In this document: positions 12,792 through 22,800 of the stretch, one piece after another | Position numbering within the stretch: the stretch's first letter is position 1 | Layout of the letters: every line of letters starts with the position of its first letter | Assembly: GCA_008638375.1 (NCBI GenBank) | Contig: CM018051.1 | Span: 13,880,369-13,944,368, forward strand | Origin: Nyssa sinensis | Lineage: Eukaryota; Streptophyta; Magnoliopsida; Cornales; Nyssaceae | Length of the DNA stretch: 64,000 nucleotides | Direction: 5' to 3' | Position numbers and translations under genes: made by a program | Notes under the pieces: model-generated | What the model saw: only the letters and a program-made list of their open reading frames with translations | Told to the model about the DNA's origin: nothing | Databases searched by the model: none

Positions 12792-13251
12792 TGATGTTAC
12801 TCTTTTTGATTAGAAGGACCTCTCGTCCTTCGCTACCTATTAAGAACTCAGGGTCAAAAGATCACCGAGTAGGCTCCGGTGATAGCTGCTCCGATGATAA
12901 AGTCAGTAAAAAAAATAAAGTTGTAATTGAAAAGAATAATTGAATATAAATTGAAAGCATATCTTATGGCTTTATTTATAGATCGTAGATCTCCTAAGTT
13001 GGATAAGATTAGGAGCCATAAAAGTAAGGATTCGAAGATATCCGAAAATAGTAGTTACAATATTGAACTATGTTTTCTTATTCTGAGGTCGGTAGGATAT
13101 GGAAGGTAGTGCCATGTTCTGAACCACATACCTCTGAACCCCCCGTGCCCATGTGATCTGGATAGAACAATCTTTCTTGATCTATACCCTAAAAAACTCT
13201 GTACATACACGTGTCATGCTTTGAATATATTTGTCACTTTATAGTATATCA
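12792..13251 (-). repeat. Tat-A 5' LTR
   Basis: On the plus strand it begins TGATGTTACTCTTTTTG and ends AGTATATCA, matching the ends of the Tat-B LTR (TGATGTTGTACTTTTTGG ... GGTATATCA). It shares the internal block GGTGATAGCTGCTCCGATG. At 460 bases it is shorter than the 702 base Tat-B LTR and lacks the latter's 38 bp repeats. Confidence 0.75.
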
Positions 13252-13488
13252 AATATTATTTTTTTGCTTAAGGTACCAAGATAAATACCATGAAAACTAA
13301 AGAACTTACCTTTATGATTTAGTTTGAAAATAAAAATTGGAATTTGATATTTTAATTCCCGGCTTATCCTCTTTTTTCAATGTTACAGGTTTTTTTTTTT
13401 TTGGGTTTGAACCGGTGTTATTGGCCAATTAAAAAAAATTTATTTGAGTATTCAAAACAAAGAGAGCGAAAAGATTTATAGAGAGAAT
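13252..13488. other. Unassigned AT-rich spacer
   Basis: I see no gene or repeat structure here apart from homopolymer T runs. It ends with AGAAT (13484-13488), the left target duplication of the next element. Confidence 0.6.
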
Positions 13489-13812
13489 TGTTGGATTTTG
13501 ATGCTTTGATACTAAATAGAATTGCTTAAACATATAATTAAAGATGTACAATATTGGCTATATAATGCTCTTGTACCAATTGACTGAGAACTTATCTTCT
13601 TTTACAAATATATATGTATTATTTATCTTATAATTCTCTTAATTCTCTTTCATATGCAGCCCATATAGTTTTTATATACAGGGCTAGGAACACATTAGTT
13701 TTTTTACACAATTTTTAGAACTCCTAAACAAATTTTAGAATTCTTGTACAAATTCATGAACCTATCTAGAAATTCATACACTATAATAAAATTCAAAATT
13801 ATATTTCCAACA
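13489..13812 (-). repeat. TRIM-like element, 3' LTR
   Basis: This 324 base direct repeat has TG...CA ends. Its minus-strand 5' border is preceded by the purine tract at 13813-13827. Confidence 0.85.
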
Positions 13813-14519
13813 CTCATCCTTAATTTTGATTTTTTTTTCTTTTCGTTTCATCTTCATTCTTCATTCTTCAATCTTCAATCATTGTTGGCATCAATTGATT
13901 CTTCTCTATTTTTTTCTTAAAAATTTCATTGCAATTGTTGTTACTTAATTTCATCTTTTAGTTTCTTGATTCTTAATATAATTTGCGAAACAAAATGTTA
14001 ATAATAAAAAGTATCTTCTTTTTTTTTTCAAATGGCTGTTGCCCCCTTTCATGTTTTAGGGATATTCCAGATTTTTTCTCCTTTTTTTCACCTTTTTTTT
14101 TTCTCTTGCCCGACTCATGGTCTTTGCCATTTCCTTTTAACTGGAAAAACACTTGCTAACTTTTCGGTGTTCCTCTTTCGTTTGGTTATTCTCGTTTTCT
14201 AACCTTTTCAATTTGGTTGTAAGTTTTTTTTTTTTTTTCCTTCTTTTTCTTCTTCTTCTTCTTCTTCTTCATCTTCTTTTTTCCTTGTTCCTCTTGTTCC
14301 TTTTTTTTTCTTGTTCTTTTTCTTGGCGATTAATATTCTTCACCTACCAGCGCCCCAACTCTAATTATGAAATGGAATTCTGATTTATTCTTAGCCTACG
14401 TTGAGGACTCTAGGATCAACCTAGCTCTTTCACTAACTCACCAACTACTGCTGCTACCACCTTGTTGTTGCTTCTTTATCTCATGCTTTATTTATCTCGC
14501 CTAATTTAACTCAAAATCG

Positions 14520-14531
14520 GCTTTGATACCA
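14520..14531 (-). other. TRIM-like element, primer-binding site
   Basis: The minus strand reads TGGTATCAAAGC immediately inside the 5' LTR. It differs by one base from the usual initiator-methionine tRNA site. Confidence 0.8.
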
Positions 14532-14868
14532 TGTTGGATTTTTTATACTCCGATACCAAATGAAATTACTTAAACATATATTTGGAGATGTACAACCATA
14601 TACTGTACAGAGCTCTTGTAACAATTAATTGAGAGCTTGTCTTCTTTCACAAATATATATGTATTATTCATCTTATAACCTTCTCTTAATTCTCTTTTAT
14701 ATGTATCCCATATAGTCTTTTATATTAGATTAGGAATACATTGGTATTTTAACACAACCTTTAAAATTCCTAAATAGCCTTTAGAATTTCTAAAAAAATT
14801 CATGAACCTAATTACATGTATCTACATATTCATGCATTATAGAAAACTTCAAAATTATATTTCCAACA
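14532..14868 (-). repeat. TRIM-like element, 5' LTR
   Basis: This 337 base direct repeat has TG...CA ends and is clearly diverged from its partner by substitutions and small indels, so the insertion is not recent. Confidence 0.85.
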
Positions 14869-14957
14869 AGAATAACTAGATTGATAAAGATGGGCCATTT
14901 GTAATCTTCAAATCTGAAGGTTGGATTTTTTTTTTTTTTTTTAAATTGTCTTCAAAT

Positions 14958-15129
14958 TAGGGCTGTAAACGGATCGGATTCGGACCGGATCAGACCCGAT
15001 CTAAATCCGATCCGTTTAATAAGAAATCCGATCCAATCCGATGGATCATACGAATGTTAATTTATATCCGAATCCGTTAATAACCGGATATCCGATCCGA
15101 TAATCCGATCTGATCCGTTTAAAATTATA

Positions 15130-15160
<31 letters not shown>

Positions 15161-15549
15161 TTAAAATTAATAAAATTAATATATTATATATATATTAATA
15201 TATAAATTATAATATAAATATAAATATATATATATATATTAAAATTAATAAAATTAATATATTATATATATTAATATATAAAATTAATATATTATATATA
15301 AATATATATATTAATATATATATATAATATATTAGTTTCAATATATATATATTAATATATATTATATATTAATTTATATATATATAAACAGATCGGATCG
15401 GATCGGATTGTAAACGGATCGGATCAGTCTATATCATATCCGGTCTGTTTATATTTGGGATAATCGGATTCAGATCGAATCGGGTCACAGATCACTATTT
15501 TTAAAACCATATCCGGACTTAACAGATCGGATCTCGGATGACAGCTCTA
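14958..15549. mobile_element. hAT-type MITE with palindromic ends
   Basis: The left end TAGGGCTGTAAACGG and the right end (reverse complement TAGAGCTGTCATCCG) form imperfect inverted termini. They are flanked by perfect 8 bp duplications CTTCAAAT (14950-14957 and 15550-15557), as expected for hAT elements. Both arms are filled with GATCCGAT/ATCGGATC repeats. The centre (about 15125-15390) is an almost pure TA tract. There is no coding capacity. Confidence 0.8.
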
Positions 15550-15692
15550 CTTCAAATCACTATTCATCCACTAAATATTTTTATAATAACTCAAGTCTTA
15601 ATAATTAATTCTTTTTCTATTACTTAAATAAATATTTGAAATTTTTAATTAAATTATCAATAAATTATTTTTAATTTTTATTATTAATTATT

Positions 15693-17721
15693 AAGATAAT
15701 TACACTTACTTTCTCAAAGGTTTCTGACAATTGTAGAAACTATCCCTAAAATTTTTGAAATAATACTGTCTCTCTTCTGATTTCAGTGTCTGTAATAGAT
15801 TTCCTCTATTGTTCATGACCATTACTTAACCTAACGAAACTAGCTGATGTAAAAAATAATTTTTTTTCGAATACCAATTTTGGCCTTAAAAGTTATAGTA
15901 CGACAAGAATACCCATAAAAAAATCTTGTAAACTTACAATATTACCCTTCAAAAACCACTATGCCCTGAATATACATATGTAAACAATTTTTTTCTTTTT
16001 TTTTTCTTCTCAAAAACAAGAAATAATATCTTTAAAATTCTTCTATTCATAAAGACCCTTTTATCTCTCTCTCTCTCTTTTTTTTTTTTTTTCTCTTTTG
16101 AAATTTATTTATGTTTCCAAAATTTGACAAATAATCTCAATAAAACAAGTGATCAAAAATTTATCTTTTTAAAATCTTATCTTAAATATCTCTTAAATTT
16201 TTGGTTTCTCCAAATTTATCTGACTAAAATTTATTAAATTATTTTTAAAATTAATTTTACTCTCTAAAACAATTCTCAAATTTTATACAGTATCTCACTA
16301 AAATTTATCTCCCTAAAAATACTCCCCCAAATTATTTTTCTAAAACCTTATCTAAAATAATTCATAAATTATTTTTCACTAAAATTACAATCTCTCTAAA
16401 AATTCATCTCTCTAAAATTCTTCTTTCTCTTTTTTTAAAATATTATCTAAAATATCTTTTAATGAAGATTAAAAATAATGTATACATATACACAAGCATA
16501 CAATCGGGTTAAAAATTTCATTTTTTTTTTTAAATTAGAGAGATAACCTCTAAAAAATATATATCACTTAAAAAGTCTCTCCAAAATCTTCTCTTAAAGT
16601 TATTTCTCTCTAAAAACTTTACTAAAAATCTACTCTCTAAATATTTAATTTTATCACCAAAAAAAAAAATCTACAATAAGAAAAATCCCAAGTGATTCAA
16701 GTGGGGAACTCAAAAAAGAAAATTGCAACATACAAATGGAAATAAATAAAGAAAGCCTAGGATAAGTGAACTTCCCCTGCCAAAAAAAAAAAAGACCAAA
16801 AGGAATACGAGAATCAAAATTGAATTCTCAGAATAATTAAGAATCCCAATTGAAAGAAAATTAACAAAGAATCAAAATCTGAAAAAAAAATAATAATAAC
16901 ACCAATTCACATGCCAAAAAAAAAAATCCCTGTCTACCAATACAATGCCCAAAAACGCAACACCACAACGACCAAATTCAAGAATTCGAACCAAATTCAA
17001 CAGGGTTTTGGTTTCCAACAACAAAAATTAGAATGGGAAAAAATTAGTAACAAGATGGCAACCAACATTATCCGTCATCCATTACAAAATTTCAACAAAA
17101 ATTTCCCAAGAAATCTAACTATGTGTATTACACCAGCTATTATGTATCCTTAAAGTTTTCATTTACACTAAAATAAAACTAGTCCTAATTTTTTATGATA
17201 TAGAAAAGCCCTAATGTTTTACCTGAGATAATGCAGTTGTTGCAAGATATACCCAAGAGAGCTTGAGAGGCCACAACTGTGAAATCTTGAGAGAGTTGTG
17301 AGAGATTGAGAGAATCAAGTGCCATTGGGGAAATAGAGATTGATGTCGTAAGGGGGAGAGAGAAAGAGAGGGAGAATACGTGCGTCAGGGAGCGGGAAAC
17401 ATTGAGTGCATGAGGCAGAGGGAGGGAGATTGATGTCGTGAGAGGCTGAGAGAGAGACTGAGAGACCTGCATAGAGATTATAAGAGTTTGAGGGTTTGAG
17501 AGTAGATTATTTCATTTTTTTTTTAATAATATCATATTACCCTATATTGGTAAATAAAATTTAAAACATAACTAATTTGGTAAAAAAATCAATAAGTGGC
17601 AATTTGGTCAATTTATAAAACCACCCGACAAGACTAAGAGGGGATTAATGTTATTTCAGAAATGTTAGAGATAATTTCTGTAATTTTCAAAAACTTTAAG
17701 AGAGATAAGTGTAATTATCTT
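15693..17721. mobile_element. Non-autonomous MULE-like element, 2.0 kb
   Basis: Long inverted ends of about 80 bases start AAGATAATTACACTTA at the left and, in reverse complement, AAGATAATTACACTTA at the right. They are flanked by 9 bp duplications with one mismatch (TTAATTATT at 15684-15692, TTAATAATT at 17722-17730). Long TIRs and a 9 bp TSD indicate Mutator-like elements. The interior carries degenerate TCTCTAAAATTTATC-like repeats (about 16140-16660) and a GA-rich block (17230-17470) with a repeated GAGATTGATGTCGT. I recognise no transposase and cannot name any captured gene. Confidence 0.7.
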
Positions 17722-17730
17722 TTAATAATT

Positions 17731-18590
17731 TATTTTAAAATTATTTTTTTATATGATAGAAAAAGAAATTATCTACTTATCTCCACCATTATAGATTTCA
17801 ATTATAGTTAAACTTTTAACATTACATTGAAAATAAAAAATAAAATTTCAACTTTAGTAATAACATAAAGATTATATAAAAAGATGACTTTTGTGAATCA
17901 TTCATTAAAATTACAAAAAAAAAAGTCACATTTAGCATTATTGTATTTTTTAACCATTCTCAGCTATTATATAATGGTGGGTATAAGGAAACTTCCACAT
18001 CTTCCATTAATGCCCTTAAGGTTGATACTTTCACATGAGAGATCATGTATTTTTTTAGTCTACCTCGTAATTAAAGCAAACCTCAAGGGGTTATTGTCAT
18101 TTACCCTTTGCTTAACTAACAAAGAAGCAAATTTTTATATGAAAACATCATCATGTCTTCTTCTTTTTGTGCTTTTTGGTCTTTGATAATTTTTCCCTTT
18201 TGAGGAAGCTAGCCTTCTTTTTGGGGGTGTAAATTAGGATGGTGGCCCATCTTGAGTTGGTTCCGGCTGAGCTCGGGCCAAGCCCGACCAACATCTCATC
18301 CTTTTTTTTGGCTAGGTTGAGATGAACCTAGAAAATCAAGCAACAAATATTTAGTGGTCCCTAAGAATTATGGTCTTAAAGGTTAGATGAACAGTTACAT
18401 TAGTAAATTGTTATTGTACGTTCACACGTTACTTATCATTTGATCGTTAGGACTATTAAAATGGAACCATCCAATATTTTTTCAAAAACCAAGACCACAC
18501 TTGACCCTAGTTAAGGTTGGGCTAAGCTTCAAGTCCGCCTTTTTCTTTTTTCTATATATTGTATGTTTTATATGTTTTGTACATAAAAGT
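17731..18590. other. Unassigned sequence upstream of the TNL remnant
   Basis: No TIR, NB-ARC or earlier LRR exon can be seen here, so the 5' part of the resistance gene is absent. A plus-strand open stretch at 17884-18186 (100 codons) has no recognisable domain and AT-driven composition. A locally GC-richer patch at 18230-18330 (GGCTGAGCTCGGGCCAAGCC) is unlike its surroundings but unidentified. Confidence 0.5.
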
Positions 18591-19112
18591 CAACGTGATG
18601 GAACAATATCCAAAATATCTTTTCCTTCACTCTTCTTGTCATTGTTTCAAAAAAAGCTTCCAGACTCCATCAGTCTACTACCCACTTCTTTAACTGGTTT
18701 GTGCTCCTTGACAGAACTTCTTCTTCCTAATTGCAAATTGTTAGACGATGCACTGCCTAATGACCTGGGGAGCTTACCATCATTGCAACGGTTGGATCTG
18801 AGAGGAAATAATTTTCATTTCCTACCAGAGAGCATCAGCCGCCTTTCCAACCTTAAAAGGCTTCAACTGGATGATTGCCCCATGCTTGAATCGATTCCAG
18901 ATCTTCCAGCAAGTTTATCCTACTTACATGCACCAAACTGCACATCTTTGGAAAAGATATCAAATGTTTCAAATGTGAGGAAGGAATTGTTCATGATTCT
19001 TAGTGGTTGCTACAAACTAGTCGAGATTCAGGGCTTGGAGAAGTTGGAACCCATTCACAAAATTCATCTGGAATTTTTTAGCGGACTGGCAAATTATAGT
19101 CCCTTCCTCCAG

Positions 19113-19178
<66 letters not shown>

Positions 19179-19205
19179 CTTGATTTCTCAACGGTTGAAT
19201 TTCAG
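19113..19205 (+). other. TNL intron with (TC)30 microsatellite
   Basis: Donor CAG|GTTCTC at 19112/19113 and acceptor TTTCAG|TGG at 19205/19206 are both in phase 0. The intron holds an uninterrupted (TC)30 run at 19115-19174. Its 93 bases are divisible by three and free of stops, so an unspliced reading adds a false Leu-Ser repeat. TNL genes normally have an intron between the LRR and C-JID exons, which supports splicing here. Confidence 0.75.
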
Positions 19206-19535
19206 TGGCAGAAACTATGTCAACACTTTACCAATGCATTTTTACCTGGGAGTGAGATTCCAGACTGGTGCAGCCATCAAACCGAGGGTTCTTCAATCTC
19301 TTTTGAGGTACCTCCTCTTTCTGATAATGTGATCAAAGGATTGAAATTATGTGTCATTTACTCAGCCGAAGAATATTTGGGCGTGTTACTTGCTGTTCTT
19401 CAGGTTTCAATTAATAACAGAACCAAGAATCTTCAATGGTTGCGACGTCCATCTTCACTTGTTTTAGTAACCAGCCACGATCACTTGTGGGTGGCCCATA
19501 TACCGCAATCTGATCTTAGATATCAGTTGGAAGGT

Positions 19536-19540
19536 GGGGA
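19536..19540. repeat. Copia-1 target-site duplication, left copy
   Basis: GGGGA here is repeated at 33137-33141 on the other side of Copia-1. Confidence 0.9.
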
Positions 19541-19865
19541 TGTAAGAAAATGAAGAACAGAGGAATGCAGAGAAGGAAATGCTCAGAAAATGAAGAAGAA
19601 ATATTTCTCTGATTCAATTCTCAAATCTGTACACACCGTGGTTTATATACAAAAAAATACAAAAGGAAGCTTCTAACAACCTATAAAGGGAAAATACATT
19701 GTTGTCCCTCTGTACAACTCAGCAAATAGAAACAGAAAAATAATAGAAGAAGTGGGAATCATTGGGACAGAAAAATAACAGAAGAAGTGGGAATCATTGG
19801 GAATCATCCTTCTTCAATAATGGACACTTTCCCTTTATTCAAATGTGATGTATTATGCTCCAATA
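19541..19865 (-). repeat. Copia-1 3' LTR
   Basis: The plus strand begins TGTAAGAAAATGAAGAAC and ends TATGCTCCAATA, nearly identical to 32811-33136. A purine tract (CTTGCAGGGGG on the minus strand, 19866-19876) abuts it. Confidence 0.9.
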
Positions 19866-22800
19866 CCCCCTGCAAGATGGAGCGTGGAGATTGACAACGC
19901 CCATCTTGGATAAGTGAGAGTGAAGAACAGCAGATGGCAAAGCTTTAGTCAAAAGATCAGCCAACTGGTTGGAGGTTGGAACATAAAAGGTTTTGATGCT
20001 ACCCTCTTGAATTTTATCACGGATCAAGTGACAGTCAAGCTCAATGTGTTTTGTCCTCTCGTGGAAGATAGGGTTGGCAGCAATGTGGATGGCAGCCTGG
20101 TTATCGCAATGCAAGGCAGCTGTTTGAGGATGAGAAACCTGGAGAGCAGAAAGTAGAAAACGCAGCCAGGTGAGCTCACAACATGTAGCTACCATCGAGC
20201 GATACTCAGCCTCGGCTAAGGATCGGGGAAACAACGAACTATTTTTTCGATTTTCATGAAATCAATTATGAACCAAGGAAGATGCAATACCCAGTGACTA
20301 AGCGTCTGGTGTCGGGACAGGAGGCCCAATCCGAGTCACAAAAAGCAATGAGCTGAAGTAAGGATGAGCTGGGGAGAAGTAACCGCTGACCCGGTGCAGC
20401 TTTGAGATACTTGAGAATTTTCTAAGCAGCACAAAGATGAATATCAGTGGGGGTAGCCATAAATTGACTCAAAGTTTGCACATTGTAACAAATGTCAGGT
20501 CTAGTTATTGTAAGATACAGAAGACGACCAATCAATCTTCGATAGACACTCGGGTCTGATAAAGGTTGGCCAGAGGATTGAGTTAACTTGATGTTTTGTT
20601 CCATGGGAACCTTAGTAGGTTTGCTGCCCAAAGTTCCAGAATCAGCTAAAATGTCCAAAGTGTATTTTCTTTGACATAAATGGATACCTTTAGAGGAGCG
20701 GGCAATCTCAATGCCAAGAAAATACCTCAAAGAGCCGAGGTCCTTTATCTTAAATTTGCTGTCAAGATAGACTTTCAATTGGCGGACAGAGTCAATATCA
20801 TTGCTGGCCACAAGTATGTCATCGACATACACTAGTAAAACTGTGAAAGAACCATTATTTTCCTTTGTAAAGAGGCTATAATCAGCTTTTGATTGGGAAA
20901 AACCAGATTCAAGTAGTGATTGAGAAAATTTGGAGTACCATTGCCGCGAAGCTTGCTTGAGGCCATATAAACTTTTTAGTAATTTGCAGACTTGAGTGGG
21001 TCTTCCTTTGGTATAACCAAGAGGTTTTTTCATGTAAATATCCTCATGTAAATCCCCATGTAAAAAAGCATTATTTACATCAAATTGATGTAAATGCCCG
21101 CCCTTAACTAAAGCAATTGCTAAGAGGCATCTCAAGTCACCAACTTGGCAACAGGAGAGAATGTCTCATGATAATCTACCCCTTCAAGTTGTGTGTAGCC
21201 CTTGGCTACCAAGCGGGCCTTCAATTGCTCAACAGACCCATTTGAATGGTACTTTATTTTGTAAACATATTTACAATCGATGGGCACTTTCCCTGGTGGC
21301 AAATCTGTAAGTTCCCATGTGTTGTTGGCTTCTAAGGCAGCCAGTTTTGCATCCATGGCTTGACACCAGCCTGGATGTTTGAGGGCCTGTTTGTATGTTT
21401 GTGGTTCAAAATAGGTGGAAATGGTAGTGGAGAAAGCTTGGTAAGAAGGGGAAAAAACATGATAGGATAAGCTATTAGCAAGGGAGAAATGAGTACCTTG
21501 TAGAGGACCGAGCAGCTTGGGCAACAAATGGTTGGAGGAAGTTAGAGCCTGCTGTTGACAATGATAATCCTGCAGAAATTTGGGTGCACTCCTAGTTCTG
21601 GTGGACTTGCGAGGGAGAGGAGGAGGTGGTGAAGGGGGGAAAGGAATGGCCGATAGGGGAAGTGGTGAGGAACATGGAGAAGGAGAGGAAGAGATAGGCT
21701 GAGTTATCTCAGGAGAATGAATAGGTAGTGAATGAGAATTCTGTGAGGAAAAATTAAAAGGTGTGGGTGTGATGAGAGGAATAGAAGGAATAGAAGATGG
21801 ATCAGGAAGTGAGATGCTGGTATGGAATGGAAAAACTCTTTCATGAAACACAACATCCCGAGAAAGAAAAATTTGTGCAGTTTGTAAATCTAACAATTTG
21901 TAGCCTTTCACTCCAAAAGGGTAACCCAAAAAGACACATGGCCTACCTCTCAGATCGAACTTCTTTCGTCCATGAGATAAGGTGGAAGCAAAACTAAGGC
22001 AGCCGAAAACACGCATATGATGGTAAATGGGGGGCTTATGAAAAAGACTTTCAAAGGGAGTTTTATTATGAAGTAAAGGGGTGGGTGTTCGATTAATAAT
22101 GTAAACAGCAGTTAGGATGCAATCACTCCAATATTTAAGTGGGATATTGGACTGGAATCTTAAGGCCCGAGCCACATTCATGATGTGCTGGTGTTTTCGC
22201 TCAACTATCCCATTTTGTTGGGGTGTGTCGACACAACTAGTTTGGTGGATAATACCCTTAGATTTAAAAAAATCTGTCATAAGGAATTCCTTGCCATTAT
22301 TACTTCTGAACATTTTAATTCTAGTCTAAAATTGAGTTTTCAATTAAGTAGTAAAAACTTTCAATACAATATCTCACATCAAATTTAGGTTTGAGCATGT
22401 AGACCCATGTGGTCCTTGAGAAATCATCAACAAGGGTAAGAAAAAATCGAGAACCATCAATGGCAATTGTGGGGTTTGGACCCCAAATGTCACAGTGAAC
22501 AATATCAAAAGCATAAAGAGATTTATTAGTGGAAATTGGAAAAGAGAGTCGATGTTGCTTGGCAAAAGGGCAAACACAACAGGGAGATGTATTGGAAGAA
22601 TTCAAGTTCTGTTTTACAAGAGGATCATCAATTAAAAGAAGCCTAGAAAATGAAATGTGCCCAAGTCTACAATGCCACAAATCAGAAGTGGAATCCTTGT
22701 GTGTAACAGAAGCACTAAGAAGCTGGTCTTTATGTACGAAAGCTGGTAAAACATCAACCAAAGTTGAAGGTGACACACCAAATCGCAGCAGGTGATACAG

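Larger units (their letters stand above)
6421..13251 (-). mobile_element. Tat-A: Tat-lineage Ty3/gypsy LTR retrotransposon, degenerate
   Basis: From right to left on the minus strand: 5' LTR (12792-13251), PBS, gag, protease, reverse transcriptase, two RNase H regions, integrase and a tandem-repeat 3' region. It parallels Tat-B (54134-64000) block by block, including the leader sequence, the gag start MAPSLRLRKNSQNP and the integrase C-terminal end. Many frameshifts and stops are present. The 3' LTR is missing because the CACTA element interrupts the 3' region; the remainder should lie left of the window. Sequence at 6421-6600 may be the 3' flank of an antisense gene like the one in Tat-B. 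Confidence 0.85.
13489..14868 (-). mobile_element. Short non-autonomous LTR retrotransposon (TRIM-like)
   Basis: Two direct repeats, 13489-13812 and 14532-14868, both begin TGTTGGATTTT and end TTCCAACA. The unit is flanked by perfect 5 bp duplications AGAAT (13484-13488 and 14869-14873). On the minus strand a PBS-like TGGTATCAAAGC directly follows the right LTR, close to the initiator-Met tRNA primer site TGGTATCAGAGC. A purine tract (AAAATTAAGGATGAG) precedes the left LTR. The 719 base interior has no gag or pol; it is a pyrimidine-rich stretch with TTC repeats. It must depend on enzymes of an autonomous, probably Copia-type, relative. At 1.38 kb it is at the upper end of the TRIM range. Confidence 0.85.
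18591..19540 (+). pseudogene. TNL disease-resistance gene, 3' part: last LRRs and first part of C-JID
   Basis: TNL proteins are intracellular immune receptors. Here only the 3' end remains. From about 18650 the frame encodes leucine-rich repeats (LTGLCSLTELLLPNC, LPSLQRLDLRGNNFHFLPES, LSNLKRLQLDDCPMLESIP). After a 93 base intron (19113-19205) comes the C-JID / post-LRR domain with its signature FLPGSEIPDWCSHQ and ISFEVPP. The reading frame is intact up to 19540, where Copia-1 enters within the codon after LEGG. The domain resumes at 33142 after 13.6 kb. Homology to TNL proteins fades upstream of about 18600, and TIR and NB-ARC regions are missing. It is therefore a 5'-truncated, transposon-split gene remnant unless distant exons exist. 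Confidence 0.85.

Noticed and set aside
14153..14383. Hydrophobic Phe/Leu-rich open frame in the TRIM-like element
   Set aside because: It is a T-rich, TTC-repeat tract; no start context or homology supports coding.
17185..17472. Ser/Leu-rich minus-strand frame inside the MULE-like element
   Set aside because: It is produced by the GA-rich block and has no domain.
17884..18186. 100-codon plus-strand open frame
   Set aside because: AT-driven composition and no motif; listed only as part of unassigned sequence.
18230..18330. GC-richer patch considered as an exon of the TNL gene
   Set aside because: No frame gives TIR, NB-ARC or LRR motifs.
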